Positions 22,717-30,183 of a stretch of 30,183 nt of DNA are shown in pieces. The notes under the pieces were generated by a model that worked only from the letters and a program-made list of their open reading frames with translations, searched no databases and was not told the origin of the DNA. The position numbers and the translations under genes are program-made. Origin of the DNA: a virus; the IMG/VR virus record IMGVR_UViG_3300023184_007517, positions 1-30,183 of that record; one strand, written 5' to 3'. Each line of letters opens with the position of its first letter. Position 1 is the first letter of the stretch.

Positions 22717-23264
22717 ATAACTATGTCAGTGCCCAACTTTTTTATTTTTGCTGTTAGTTCTTGAGCATGCTGTATGTATTCGGGTACGTATCTGTTATGC
22801 CATTCAATCCAGATTTTTTTAATGTTCGTTGGCCATCCTCTACTAATAAGATTTTCTAGTAGAGGATATTCAGACCATTCAATATCCATTTTAATATAGA
22901 TCTCATCATCTGGTTTAAATCTTTGTATAAAATTGTAAATGTCCTCCGAAGGAACTTCGACGTCAGAATGAAAATCCTCATATTCTTTTCCTCCGCCAGT
23001 ATCAGCAACAAGACTTCCTTCACTTTGACCATTAGAACCAAAACGATTAAATGTTACAGTTCCGTCTTTAATCCAAGCAGCTGCTCTGTGAAGAGTAATA
23101 TTAAGATTTTGTTCTTTGCGAAGCTGATCAAATGTTGATTCTGGCTGAGCTAAAGGATTGGGTTCAAATGAGTGAATTTCCCAATCTTTGTTTAAATTTA
23201 AGATTGGTATGAACTGCAACATACCTTCTCCGTGATGAGCTCCTAAGTCTAAAAATATTTTCAT
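22707..23264 (-). CDS. FkbM-family methyltransferase
   Basis: This 185-aa SAM-dependent methyltransferase shows FLDLGAHHGEG (SAM-binding motif I, residues 4-14), HSFEPNP (motif II, about 32-38) and YIKMDIEWSEYPLLENL (about 122-138), where the usual FkbM motif reads KIDIEGAE. The family O-methylates sugars and natural products. It is second to last in a row of sugar-modifying genes, so methylation of a phage- or host-derived glycan is likely. It is shorter than many FkbM proteins but has all core motifs. The start is ATG at 23264; about 100 non-coding bases separate it from the preceding glycosyltransferase gene. The tail overlaps the broken remnant. Confidence 0.85.
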   Translation of the reverse strand: MKIFLDLGAHHGEGMLQFIPILNLNKDWEIHSFEPNPLAQPESTFDQLRKEQNLNITLHRAAAWIKDGTVTFNRFGSNGQSEGSLVADTGGGKEYEDFHSDVEVPSEDIYNFIQRFKPDDEIYIKMDIEWSEYPLLENLISRGWPTNIKKIWIEWHNRYVPEYIQHAQELTAKIKKLGTDIVMWH

Positions 23265-23368
23265 AATGTATTTTATTTGCTGATTACTACTACTCCCACA
23301 GCAAGGAGAGGTGATGTTTGTGGTTTTAAATCAAATGTTACGATTGAACTTGTTAAAGATTTCTCGTT

Positions 23369-25171
23369 CTAGTAATTTTTAACACATCCAGTTTCATGTT
23401 GAATGTCCGATGGGAAATCGTCGACGTACATTGCTAATCTCTCATAGGCTGCATAATATTCAATATGATTCTGCAATGTATATAATACGGAATCTAACTG
23501 TATATCCATTGGAAAAATCAAATCTAAAAGTTTTTTAGCACCTTTTGGCGAAAGGATGTAAGCATGTGGACCGTTTAATTGCCCCCTTGGGATAAAAAGT
23601 TTTTTTGAAAATGGTATTTTTTGATAGTTGGTATCGTAATATCCCAAATAGCAGAAATCAAACGTGGCGGGCAATTCTTTTAAAATTTCGCATATTTCAA
23701 CGTCAAAATTTTCATTAACTAAAACATCATCATCTATAATGAAAATATTTTTGTTTTGAGATACAGCGTATTCAAATATTTTAATATGAGTCAGATAAAA
23801 CCCCAGCGCCCCAGGCGTTAGACTCAAGCCTCTCTGCACCGGTAAGCCAGAAGTGATATTGTCATACGCTCGTTTAGTAATTATTTTACTAGGTATCCAA
23901 TCGGGATTTATGTTTCTTCCATCTAATGCTGTCCATTTTTTTATTTTACTCTTAAGTATTGTACTTTTGCCAAACTCATTGGCGATAAAAAGCAATCTAT
24001 CTTTTGCTCTATCAAGATTTACGAAAAAATACTCATCAATAGTTATATCGGCACGATCGCCGCGACACTCTTCGGCTTGCTCGCTATTGAATTTCACTTT
24101 TTTCTTTAAAGGTTTTAAATATCCCTTGCTCGCAGAATGAGGCCAAATAACGAAACTTTCAGGATGGCGGTCCGATACAATTCTTAAACTCTTATTGGTT
24201 TCATTAAAATTTAAAAAGGCATCGTGCTTTCCGTAAGAAAAGTCATCCCTAACTATTAATTTACCATACTCATCTTCAACGCAAAAAAACCAAAAATCAT
24301 AATCTTCAGATTTTTCTATTTCATCACTTTCCCACTCGCATATTACATCGTACATTTCCTGCACGGGTTTGACATATTCATAAGAAAAAAGTTTTAACTC
24401 TTCTCTCCAGTTACACTTGTATAAATCGAAAAGCTCAGGATTGTTCAAGCAACACAAGTCGAATATTTTTTCATCGCTTCCTATGTATCCATTATTAATA
24501 CTCTGAGTAACGTAACGATTAAATTTATCTCTGATTATTGCCGTAAGATTCTTATGCAGAAAAAAGATTGTACCCTTCAATAATCTCCTTTGGGAAAGCA
24601 AGTGGTCTCTAGTGCTAGATATTGATCCTTCAATGTTGTCATCAATACAAAAGAATTTAATTTTATCTGGAGCTAATTTTAACTTTTCTGGATCAGGCCA
24701 TGATGTTATACCCTCAATATCTTTTTCACCCCTAATAAAGCCAGCATCAACCCAGCTAAAATAATCTGTATTAAATGGATTTCTTTGAGCTACCTCATTC
24801 AGGTAATTCACCTTATGAAACATTAAAACATTATATAATGGCTTGCTCATTTCTGGAGTTTCTGGATGCCACAATATTTCCTTAAACTGATTAGAAAACA
24901 TTAATTTTTCCAAAGATGAGTTAAATTTTTTAAATCCCTCTAATTCCTGAATTGTAGTTACTTGTATAATCGTTTTTTCAAAATTGGGATCTATTTTTGA
25001 TCTAGCTTTCCTTATTTCTTTTACAAATTTTTCTTCAGTGGCTATATGCAGCTTGATATCTAGAGATAATACGTTTTTAAACCAGTATAAATAAGTATTA
25101 TTTGGAACAGTAAAGTTTTCCCAGTTACCCCTATCAATATCAAAATAAAATGTACAAAATGTTATATCCAT
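23369..25171 (-). CDS. HtrL/YibB-GT25 fusion glycosyltransferase
   Basis: This 600-aa protein seems to be a three-part fusion. Residues 1-~275 match the HtrL/YibB pattern (ITFCTFYFDIDRGNW, NTYLYWFKNVLSLD, then NPFNTDYFSWVDAGFIRG), a family tied to lipopolysaccharide synthesis. Residues ~290-355 form a small separate segment (YDFWFFCVEDEYGKLIVRD). Residues ~377-600 are a family-25 glycosyltransferase: YFFVNLDRAKDRL, TALDGRN, LTPGALGFYLTHIKIF, the acidic metal motif IIDDDV (480-482 are DDD) and LNGPHAYILSPKGAKKLL. GT25 enzymes add sugars to LPS or proteins. The start is ATG at 25171, overlapping the previous gene by ten bases; a TTG two codons earlier is less likely. Fusion of these families suggests two linked steps on one glycan. 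Confidence 0.8.
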   Translation of the reverse strand: MDITFCTFYFDIDRGNWENFTVPNNTYLYWFKNVLSLDIKLHIATEEKFVKEIRKARSKIDPNFEKTIIQVTTIQELEGFKKFNSSLEKLMFSNQFKEILWHPETPEMSKPLYNVLMFHKVNYLNEVAQRNPFNTDYFSWVDAGFIRGEKDIEGITSWPDPEKLKLAPDKIKFFCIDDNIEGSISSTRDHLLSQRRLLKGTIFFLHKNLTAIIRDKFNRYVTQSINNGYIGSDEKIFDLCCLNNPELFDLYKCNWREELKLFSYEYVKPVQEMYDVICEWESDEIEKSEDYDFWFFCVEDEYGKLIVRDDFSYGKHDAFLNFNETNKSLRIVSDRHPESFVIWPHSASKGYLKPLKKKVKFNSEQAEECRGDRADITIDEYFFVNLDRAKDRLLFIANEFGKSTILKSKIKKWTALDGRNINPDWIPSKIITKRAYDNITSGLPVQRGLSLTPGALGFYLTHIKIFEYAVSQNKNIFIIDDDVLVNENFDVEICEILKELPATFDFCYLGYYDTNYQKIPFSKKLFIPRGQLNGPHAYILSPKGAKKLLDLIFPMDIQLDSVLYTLQNHIEYYAAYERLAMYVDDFPSDIQHETGCVKNY

Positions 25172-25917
25172 GCCCAAGTAACTCTAATATGTTTATGAAG
25201 AATATTTAACTCGTCAACATTAAAAAAATCAGAAGTATCATCTGATTTTATTATTGTATTTAATTTGAATCCATTATGATTTAAAACAGTTGGAACGAAC
25301 CCTTCACCATAACCATTATAACCGTTATTTGTAATTTCTAAAATATTTTTTAGTGCCGAATTGGAAAATCTATTTGTTGGAAAAAATGAGCCAAATAAAT
25401 CCCCCACATTTGGTGGCATTTTATCCCCATCTCCAGGAAACCTTCCGAACCAGCCGTAACTTGAACGCGATTTTTCATTTATTTCTGGAACGCTTGGTTG
25501 ACTTAATACGCCCTTGTTTTTAAAACAGAAATAAGATAGAAAGTCAGAGCTTTCCGAATTAAATGAATCAAAGAAAGCCTCCCAATTATTCATTATTATG
25601 TCATCATCAAAAAACCAATAATAATCATAGTCTGGATAAGACAAATAGAAATTAATCATTCTAAAGTGAGCGTAAAACCAAGCAACTGTTCTATATCCAC
25701 CGGGGCTCCAATAATGAAATTTACTAATCTCCTGATTTGTATAAAATTTATCTCTTAATTCAGCGTCAGTGAATCCAAACCCTTTATCAAATCCAGTATT
25801 GTTGGTTTTATCTATAATAGAAAATTTATCGCCATTATTTATTTTAGAAGACATCCATTCGTCCATATGTGGCCCATATGTTTCCGCCATTGTACACATG
25901 CAGTATGCATTATTCAT
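25162..25917 (-). CDS. GT-A-type glycosyltransferase
   Basis: This 251-aa protein has a tripled Asp metal motif (WFFDDDIIM, 104-106) behind a YPDYDYYW strand, typical of nucleotide-sugar-binding GT-A folds. Other landmarks are YWSPGGYRTVAWFYAHFRM (69-87) and YNGYGEGFVPTVLNHNGF near the C-terminus, which could be the acceptor or base region. No membrane segment is present. It overlaps both neighbours (eight bases with the upstream gene, ten with the GT25 fusion), showing a tight sugar operon. The exact CAZy family is not clear from reading alone. Confidence 0.7.
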   Translation of the reverse strand: MNNAYCMCTMAETYGPHMDEWMSSKINNGDKFSIIDKTNNTGFDKGFGFTDAELRDKFYTNQEISKFHYWSPGGYRTVAWFYAHFRMINFYLSYPDYDYYWFFDDDIIMNNWEAFFDSFNSESSDFLSYFCFKNKGVLSQPSVPEINEKSRSSYGWFGRFPGDGDKMPPNVGDLFGSFFPTNRFSNSALKNILEITNNGYNGYGEGFVPTVLNHNGFKLNTIIKSDDTSDFFNVDELNILHKHIRVTWAWI

Positions 25918-26731
25918 AATCTTTAATTAAAATTTTATTCCATTCTTCAATCCTATTGAATTGATGAACCATATCAAAAATTTTATCATCCTCAGTATAG
26001 ACTATACCTCCAATTAATTTTGGCACTTTATATCCATTATGAATAAGGGAGTTTCTTAGTCCCCAGGCTTCAAAAAAATACGTTGGACCAGAGCACTGGC
26101 AATGCATAGCCCACCCATCATGCAAATTAAAAATTTTTAATCTATCGATTTGCTTTTTTACAACCATTATTATTAATGCCGCTTGATCCTTTATATTATG
26201 TCCATTTGGACTGTTTTCGCACATATCGTCCATTTTAGAATATAGATCCAACATTGCTTGTTTTTTACCCGCTATGATTCCAGAACAAACAATTTCTGTA
26301 TTTGAGCATATATCTAGATCATTTGGAAAAACTTCGTTTATAACATTCCTATTCCACGGTTCTTGATTTACAAATATACCCTCTCCGCTAGTAAAAATAT
26401 CATAATTTTCTAAATCCATCTTTTGGAATGGGTCAGACTGGAATACGACATCAAAAACATCTGTTACTAAAAATAAATCACCATCGGACTGCTCCATGAA
26501 ATCCCTAGTATGCTTTAATCTTTTATTATTAATAAAATGAACCTCTTCGACAGTAACTAGATGGTATGATATATTTAATTCCCTACAGGTATTAATATCT
26601 TCATCTGTAGCATTGGCAGCAATTAATACAATTTCACCATCAGAATATTTTCTAAAACTTTCGGACCATGTCTTTATCTTTTGCTTATTTTGTGCTATAT
26701 TATTTGATAATCCAGTGAGTATTTTTTTCAT
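25910..26731 (-). CDS. Glycosyltransferase, nucleotide-diphospho-sugar type
   Basis: This 273-aa protein starts MKKILTGLSNNIAQNK and has an N-terminal Rossmann-like half (GEIVLIAANATDEDINTC), then an acidic motif LVTDVFDVVFQSDPF (Asp91 and Asp94) that fits a DxxD-type metal and sugar-nucleotide site. The C-terminal half contains CSGIIAGKKQAMLDL, typical of GT-A acceptor regions in this broad group. It is second in the PhoH-led operon, 21 bases after PhoH. The donor and acceptor sugars cannot be read. It may act with the next gene in one chain extension. Confidence 0.7.
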   Translation of the reverse strand: MKKILTGLSNNIAQNKQKIKTWSESFRKYSDGEIVLIAANATDEDINTCRELNISYHLVTVEEVHFINNKRLKHTRDFMEQSDGDLFLVTDVFDVVFQSDPFQKMDLENYDIFTSGEGIFVNQEPWNRNVINEVFPNDLDICSNTEIVCSGIIAGKKQAMLDLYSKMDDMCENSPNGHNIKDQAALIIMVVKKQIDRLKIFNLHDGWAMHCQCSGPTYFFEAWGLRNSLIHNGYKVPKLIGGIVYTEDDKIFDMVHQFNRIEEWNKILIKDYE

Positions 26732-26752
26732 TTTTCAAATCCGTAATTATTA

Positions 26753-27568
26753 CTAATTACACGATTTATCGCTATTGGGATTCTTAATTAGCCCGGCTTT
26801 TTCCATCACGAACCTTAGCAGTCCAGACCTAACTATGTCCGAATACTCCCTTAATTCAAAGCAATTTATTCCAAAATCCCGACTCTGTTGATCGTTAAAT
26901 AACTCAAACATTTTACGAAAACCAGATTTAGCACCAATATCATTTTGGTTTATAGAATCCCCTATAAAAAAGATACGCGTAAATTCCCCGCATCTTGTTA
27001 AAATAAGAAAAAGGTCATCCCAAGTCATAGAGGATGCTTCATCTACTATAACAGCCTTGCAATTCCAAGAACGCCCCCTTACAAAGCCAACAGGATGACA
27101 AGTTATTCGATTATCTTTTTTTAATTTTGCTATATCAGATTCGCACAACATTTCCTCTAACTTGTCAAAGAGAATGGCATTATACGGAGCCATTTTTTCT
27201 TCGCTAGTTCCGGGAATAAATCCAATTTTACCAGTTGTAGAAGACTCTACAGGGTTTCTTATAAAGATAATTTCATCCACCTTCTTAGCATTCAATAACT
27301 TCAAAGATGCCATTACAGCCAAGTAAGATTTAGACGTCCCATAAAGCCCATCAATGAATACGCATTTAGAATTCTTATTCAATGCGATCTCCATTAGCAA
27401 TTTTTGCTTTTCAGTAAGGTCTTTGCGCTCTTTGATATTTAAAGAAAAATTTATTTTAGGCCTTTGTGATACGTGTGAGGATTTATCATCAGTCTCCACA
27501 TTATCGGCTTGATTGTTAATTTTAGAATCCGTCTTTGAGTGAGAATAATTTCTTTTAGGTTTTGACAT
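26753..27568 (-). CDS. phoH: PhoH-like P-loop ATPase
   Basis: This 271-aa protein has a PhoH core after a ~45-residue polar N-terminal tail. Walker A is the variant GLYGTSKS (74-81), IIFIRNPVES follows, Walker B is VIVDEASS (173-180), then FIGDSINQNDIG. PhoH-like proteins are common in aquatic and other phages; they bind and hydrolyse ATP, and RNA-related and phosphate-stress roles have been proposed. It is the first gene of the sugar operon, placed just after the candidate promoter at 27584-27614, so it is likely expressed with the glycosyltransferases. The start is ATG at 27568. The GxxGTSKS loop departs from the usual GPAGTGKT. Confidence 0.9.
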   Translation of the reverse strand: MSKPKRNYSHSKTDSKINNQADNVETDDKSSHVSQRPKINFSLNIKERKDLTEKQKLLMEIALNKNSKCVFIDGLYGTSKSYLAVMASLKLLNAKKVDEIIFIRNPVESSTTGKIGFIPGTSEEKMAPYNAILFDKLEEMLCESDIAKLKKDNRITCHPVGFVRGRSWNCKAVIVDEASSMTWDDLFLILTRCGEFTRIFFIGDSINQNDIGAKSGFRKMFELFNDQQSRDFGINCFELREYSDIVRSGLLRFVMEKAGLIKNPNSDKSCN

Positions 27569-27583
27569 TAAATTAATATAGCT

Positions 27584-27614
27584 ATTATACCAGCAATATC
27601 GATTTTTTTTTCAA
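27584..27614 (-). promoter_or_regulatory. Sigma-70-type promoter for phoH and the sugar operon
   Basis: On the minus strand, TTGAAA (27609-27614) and TATAAT (27584-27589) are separated by 19 bases. TG one base before the -10 box makes an extended -10. The spacing is longer than ideal and the start codon follows only 15 bases after the -10, giving a very short leader. It is the best host-type promoter seen in the window. Confidence 0.45.
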
Positions 27615-27871
27615 AAACAAGCTTTTAATTTAAAATGCTCGATTTTATTTGGAAATATCATTCCAGTACCAAATATTCAAAACAATAAGACAAAAAATAA
27701 GAAAAAGAATCAATTAAATTAGCAAAAAACTGCCTGAATCCCTAATTTTCGCCACCTCATTAAGTTCGTTCATAAATATATATACACTTTGCACACGCCG
27801 CGCGCCGTCACAATTTATGGAAAATTCAAAACTTCTAAAGATAATACCAATTATAGAAAGGTTAAGAAATT
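27615..27871. other. Non-coding gap between divergent operons
   Basis: The whole gap from 27569 to 27871 has no convincing gene. It holds the phoH promoter on its left side. On the right are a one-mismatch late-type octamer on the plus strand (CATAAATA, 27771-27778), a C+G-rich island (CGCCGCGCGCCGTCA, 27796-27810) and, just before the first plus-strand gene, an AAAGG that could aid its translation. A 19-codon minus-strand frame at 27714-27773 is too short to call. A similar C+G-rich island recurs past the end of the plus-strand genes. Confidence 0.5.
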
Positions 27872-28684
27872 ATGAGCTTTAAAAAATGCGCATTTTATAT
27901 GACGTGGCCCACGCAATATGGTCATGTATACCAAGATTGTCTTGCGCCCCTATATAGCATTGATGCTATTCTCCCCGAATTTGACTCTATTTTAGTGCAA
28001 ATGACTCCAATGATGCAATCAATTATAGATTTTTTCGGGTTAACACTGTCAAGCAGGCTAAAATTCGTCTATGGCGAAAACAGCTTAAACCCAATTCCGG
28101 AGTTTGCTGAATTTGGAATAACCCTTAATCGTCCAAATAGGGGGTTTCGATATAAAAATATCAGCGCAGAGGGCGCAATACGAGCATTAATAAAAGAGTT
28201 TCAGAGATTGAAGCCCACAGTTAATACGCCAAAGCAATATTTGATATTTTGTTCTAGGAACAACACGACGCTTCTTATTAACAATCGCAGACGCATGATT
28301 CAAGAGAACGAAGATGAGATTGTTGCTTATTTAAAAGAATACGCCAATGAGCACAATCTAGAGTTTTATTTGTTAACAGGACAAGAGCCGGATGGAAGCG
28401 CAACTTCTCTTGCAAAACAATATGAACTCTTTACTAATGCTAAAATTGCAATTGGACCTCACGGATCAGCTTTTTCCAATATGATTCATTTAGATCCCGC
28501 AAAGAAAGCAAAAGTTATTAAATTTAATAACGAGAGCTACCGCAATAAAACTAATTTTATGAAAATATTTCATAACACACTGGCAGGGGTTTGCGAATAC
28601 CATAACATTCCGTATTATGATAACAATATCGACGCAGATTTACCTCACATTGATATAATGCGAATAAAATCGTTACTAGAATGA
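27872..28684 (+). CDS. GT61-like glycosyltransferase (DUF563)
   Basis: This 270-aa protein shows the GT61/DUF563 pattern: an N-terminal YGHVYQDCLAPLY (about 15-27), a central YLIFCSRNNTTLLINNRRRM with IQENEDEIVAYLKEY after it, and the C-terminal IAIGPHGSAFSNMIHLDP (about 193-210), where the GPHG loop is the family hallmark. GT61 enzymes transfer sugars such as xylose or GlcNAc in eukaryotes and act on surface polysaccharides in bacteria. It opens a plus-strand three-gene cassette; the next gene overlaps it by four bases (ATGA). AAAGG is 13 bases before the ATG. There is no signal peptide or TM segment, so a cytoplasmic location is likely. Confidence 0.8.
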   Translation: MSFKKCAFYMTWPTQYGHVYQDCLAPLYSIDAILPEFDSILVQMTPMMQSIIDFFGLTLSSRLKFVYGENSLNPIPEFAEFGITLNRPNRGFRYKNISAEGAIRALIKEFQRLKPTVNTPKQYLIFCSRNNTTLLINNRRRMIQENEDEIVAYLKEYANEHNLEFYLLTGQEPDGSATSLAKQYELFTNAKIAIGPHGSAFSNMIHLDPAKKAKVIKFNNESYRNKTNFMKIFHNTLAGVCEYHNIPYYDNNIDADLPHIDIMRIKSLLE

Positions 28685-28905
28685 ACGCAAAAGAATTGAT
28701 AGAAATTTTATCAAAAGTGCCTCCGGATAGTCGTATTGTAGTAGATGGATGGGAACGAGGTTATAACGAGGCTGATCACATTGAATACGTAAGAATAACA
28801 ACCAATGAGAACAAGACGACGCCTTGGCATTTTGAAATAGGGGACTTTCGTGTGGCTGATGATGAAGAAGCGTCTGAGATCGCCATATTTATCAGACCCG
28901 AATGA
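28681..28905 (+). CDS. Small 74-aa protein, KELIEIL-type
   Basis: This short acidic protein begins MNAKELIEILSKVPPDSRIVV, a pattern (helix, then PPD and strand) found in many small phage and bacterial proteins of unknown function. The rest is beta-rich (DHIEYVRITTN, FEIGDFRV, EIAIFIRPE). It overlaps both neighbours by four bases (ATGA at each end), which is good evidence of co-translation with the GT61-like and WcbI-like genes. It has no catalytic motif. Confidence 0.75.
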   Translation: MNAKELIEILSKVPPDSRIVVDGWERGYNEADHIEYVRITTNENKTTPWHFEIGDFRVADDEEASEIAIFIRPE

Positions 28906-29774
28906 AACAAAAAATATTATTTTACGGAAATTGCCATACGTGGACTCTTGGAAGATACTTTTTAAGAAATCCAGAGCTACAAGAAAAATTTGAGGTGATC
29001 GGAGCTGACGAATCCTGCAAACCAATGGGTCGAAATCCAGTAAACTTCAAAGTGTGGGCTAAAAGCAACCGACTGCACCAAAGCGAATTTTTTAATGCAA
29101 TACACGAAAAAATAAAACAAGCTGATATTTTTGTATTTCAAGATATGGGTCTATCGTCTTGTATACCAGAATTAACAACCAAATTCCTTTGTGATAAAAT
29201 AGTAACTGGGAAAGCTATATGTGTTCCTAATCCTCGTTTAACAATGCATTCTTTTGATTTGCAACAATCCAATCCTTATATAAAATACGCACAAACGAAA
29301 GTTAATGATCCTAATAATGTTGAAGAAATTGTTGAATTCTTACGCATGTCAGATGATCCAAAGTTAACGGAGATTTTAGAGCAAGAGTATCCGATATCAA
29401 ATGTTCGTATTGAAGGCAGAAATGAAAACCATCAAAGGGCTAAGTTGCATTCTCAGCAATATCCAAATTATATTTGTATGGAGAGTTTTATAAAAGAAAA
29501 CTTTAAGACTAAGGTTGTAGCTTTTGAGGCTATGCATCCTACTAAAATTTATTTTGTCGAGTTGATGAAATTGTTATTGACAAATATTGGACTGGTCGAT
29601 TCTAATGTAAATGAGGAGTACATCACACTACAAGGCGTTCAAAGCGCCGCAATTAATCCGATGCAGTTTAAGTTTTTCCGGGAATACTTTCCCCTTTTAC
29701 ACGACGAGTTTCAAAAAAACTGCCTCAATAAAGACTTGGTCCAAAAAATCAGAAAAATGACCAGCTTGGTATAA
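28902..29774 (+). CDS. WcbI-like polysaccharide biosynthesis protein
   Basis: This 290-aa protein starts KILFYGNCHTWTLGRYFL, the WcbI-type opening (usually GNCQ...), followed by an alternating alpha/beta pattern with DIFVFQDMG (about 75-83), CVPNPRLTMH (about 109-118) and a later HPTKIYFVELMKLLL helix (about 214-228). WcbI is a capsule-biosynthesis protein that binds coenzyme A and is proposed to be an acetyltransferase. Here it would modify the same glycan as the GT61 partner. It is the last gene of the cassette. A GC-rich hairpin follows the stop. The substrate is unknown. Confidence 0.75.
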   Translation: MKQKILFYGNCHTWTLGRYFLRNPELQEKFEVIGADESCKPMGRNPVNFKVWAKSNRLHQSEFFNAIHEKIKQADIFVFQDMGLSSCIPELTTKFLCDKIVTGKAICVPNPRLTMHSFDLQQSNPYIKYAQTKVNDPNNVEEIVEFLRMSDDPKLTEILEQEYPISNVRIEGRNENHQRAKLHSQQYPNYICMESFIKENFKTKVVAFEAMHPTKIYFVELMKLLLTNIGLVDSNVNEEYITLQGVQSAAINPMQFKFFREYFPLLHDEFQKNCLNKDLVQKIRKMTSLV

Positions 29775-29783
29775 ATAAACACT

Positions 29784-29806
29784 TGGCGCCGCGCGCTGTA
29801 AGTTTT
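29784..29806 (+). terminator. Candidate weak terminator after the plus-strand cassette
   Basis: A GCGC/GCGC stem (29786-29789 with 29793-29796), extended by two wobble pairs around a three-base loop, is followed by TAAGTTTTTC. It starts ten bases after the WcbI stop. The stem is short, so activity is uncertain. Confidence 0.35.
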
Positions 29807-29970
29807 TCATTTTACGTTTTCCCTATTTCGCGGCACCCGGCCCGGGCCCAAACGATCACAAACGCGAACCGAGCCTCATTTATTCTATTTTTTTGAGAAA
29901 TACGGGGCACCCTACGGGTACGCAGATACAGGCATAGATACACATACAGTATAACAATATTGACAAGGTT

Positions 29971-30040
29971 ATTATGTATTGTATTATGTATTATTATCAG
30001 GTTGTGTTGTTTATTATTATGTATTGGATTGTATTATGTA
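29971..30040. repeat. Imperfect direct repeat in the T/G-rich tract
   Basis: ATTATGTATTGTATTATGTA (29971-29990) recurs at 30016-30040, split by a five-base insertion (GGATT). Further partial units lie around them. No known replication-origin box was recognised. Confidence 0.6.
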
Positions 30041-30183
30041 CTGTATTGTTATTTTTGTTGTTATCTTGTTGTTATTTATTTAATTAAATTGAATTAATAT
30101 ATTTTTATTGGGGGAGAGTGAATTTTAAGACCCCCGCGCGTTTTGGGCCGGCGACCGCACCCTAAATTCGAAAAATTGGGGGG

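Larger units (their letters stand above)
29775..30183 (+). other. Non-coding right edge with G+C islands and low-complexity T/G tract
   Basis: No gene is seen in these 409 bases. They contain a palindrome GGCCCGGGCC (29839-29848), a stretch reading GGGGCACCCTACGGGTACG (29904-29922), a T/G-rich tract with few C (about 29960-30080) and a final GC-rich part (CCCCCGCGCG at 30131-30140). This pattern is unlike the A/T-rich, gene-dense phage sequence to the left. It could be a genome-end or replication region, or an assembly join to another genome. The right end stops in a run of G. Confidence 0.6.

Noticed and set aside
23265-23368. About 30 in-frame codons ending AVGVVVISK before the FkbM gene, possibly another gene remnant
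   Set aside because: It has no start and no recognisable motif, and is too short to separate from chance.
27714-27773. 19-codon minus-strand frame starting MNELNEVAKIRD
   Set aside because: It is too short and has no ribosome binding site or overlap to support it.

Overview
The window looks like part of the genome of an uncultured tailed bacteriophage (Caudoviricetes). It carries a recognisable large terminase, portal, prohead protease with scaffold, decoration protein and major capsid protein, together with a lysis block and a run of tail-fibre/receptor-binding genes. The sequence is A+T-rich. Most genes are preceded by A/T-rich leaders with no clear Shine-Dalgarno sequence, and only a few (lysozyme, portal, the S74 fibre, the internal scaffold start) have one. 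That leader style is known from phages of Bacteroidota, so a Bacteroidota host is my best guess, but it is only an inference. No tRNA, integrase, CRISPR array or insertion sequence was seen.

Layout. (a) 1-21776 is a nearly continuous minus-strand block, read from high to low coordinates: zinc-ribbon protein, sigma-70-like factor, a 384-aa protein with a duplicated N-terminal module, a C2H2/ERCC4 nuclease, TerL and portal; then six fibre or adhesion genes (S74-type fibre, two short fibres, a LamG protein, an 18-residue-repeat fibre and a beta-strand-repeat protein) with a 32-aa lysine-rich protein among them; then a small orphan, an HNH protein, a lipoprotein/TM protein resembling a unimolecular spanin, a 38-aa membrane protein, a membrane-anchored GAF protein, a holin candidate and a lysozyme; then protease-scaffold, decoration protein, capsid protein and a strong terminator. 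A further structural gene runs off the left edge. (b) 21867-22514 holds one plus-strand gene with a zinc metallopeptidase motif. (c) 22529-27568 is a minus-strand operon that starts with PhoH and continues with two GT-A-like glycosyltransferases, an HtrL/YibB-GT25 fusion, an FkbM-type methyltransferase and a broken gene remnant. (d) 27872-29774 is a plus-strand trio: GT61-like glycosyltransferase, a 74-aa protein and a WcbI-like protein. (e) 29775-30183 is non-coding, with C+G-rich islands and T/G-rich low-complexity repeats unlike the rest of the window.

How it may fit together. The sigma-like and zinc-ribbon proteins sit at the head of the packaging/structural block and could direct its late transcription. 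Two gaps inside the fibre region hold a T4-late-type octamer (TATAAATA), one of them directly behind a terminator. The sugar genes in (c) and (d) look like a phage-borne glycan assembly and decoration set whose target (virion, host envelope or DNA) cannot be read from sequence. The most unusual points are the sigma-like factor with a four-cysteine insert, the ERCC4 nuclease abutting TerL, the nested scaffold start, the u-spanin-like lysis protein, the two-strand glycan cassette with a decayed gene at its end, and the atypical right edge.
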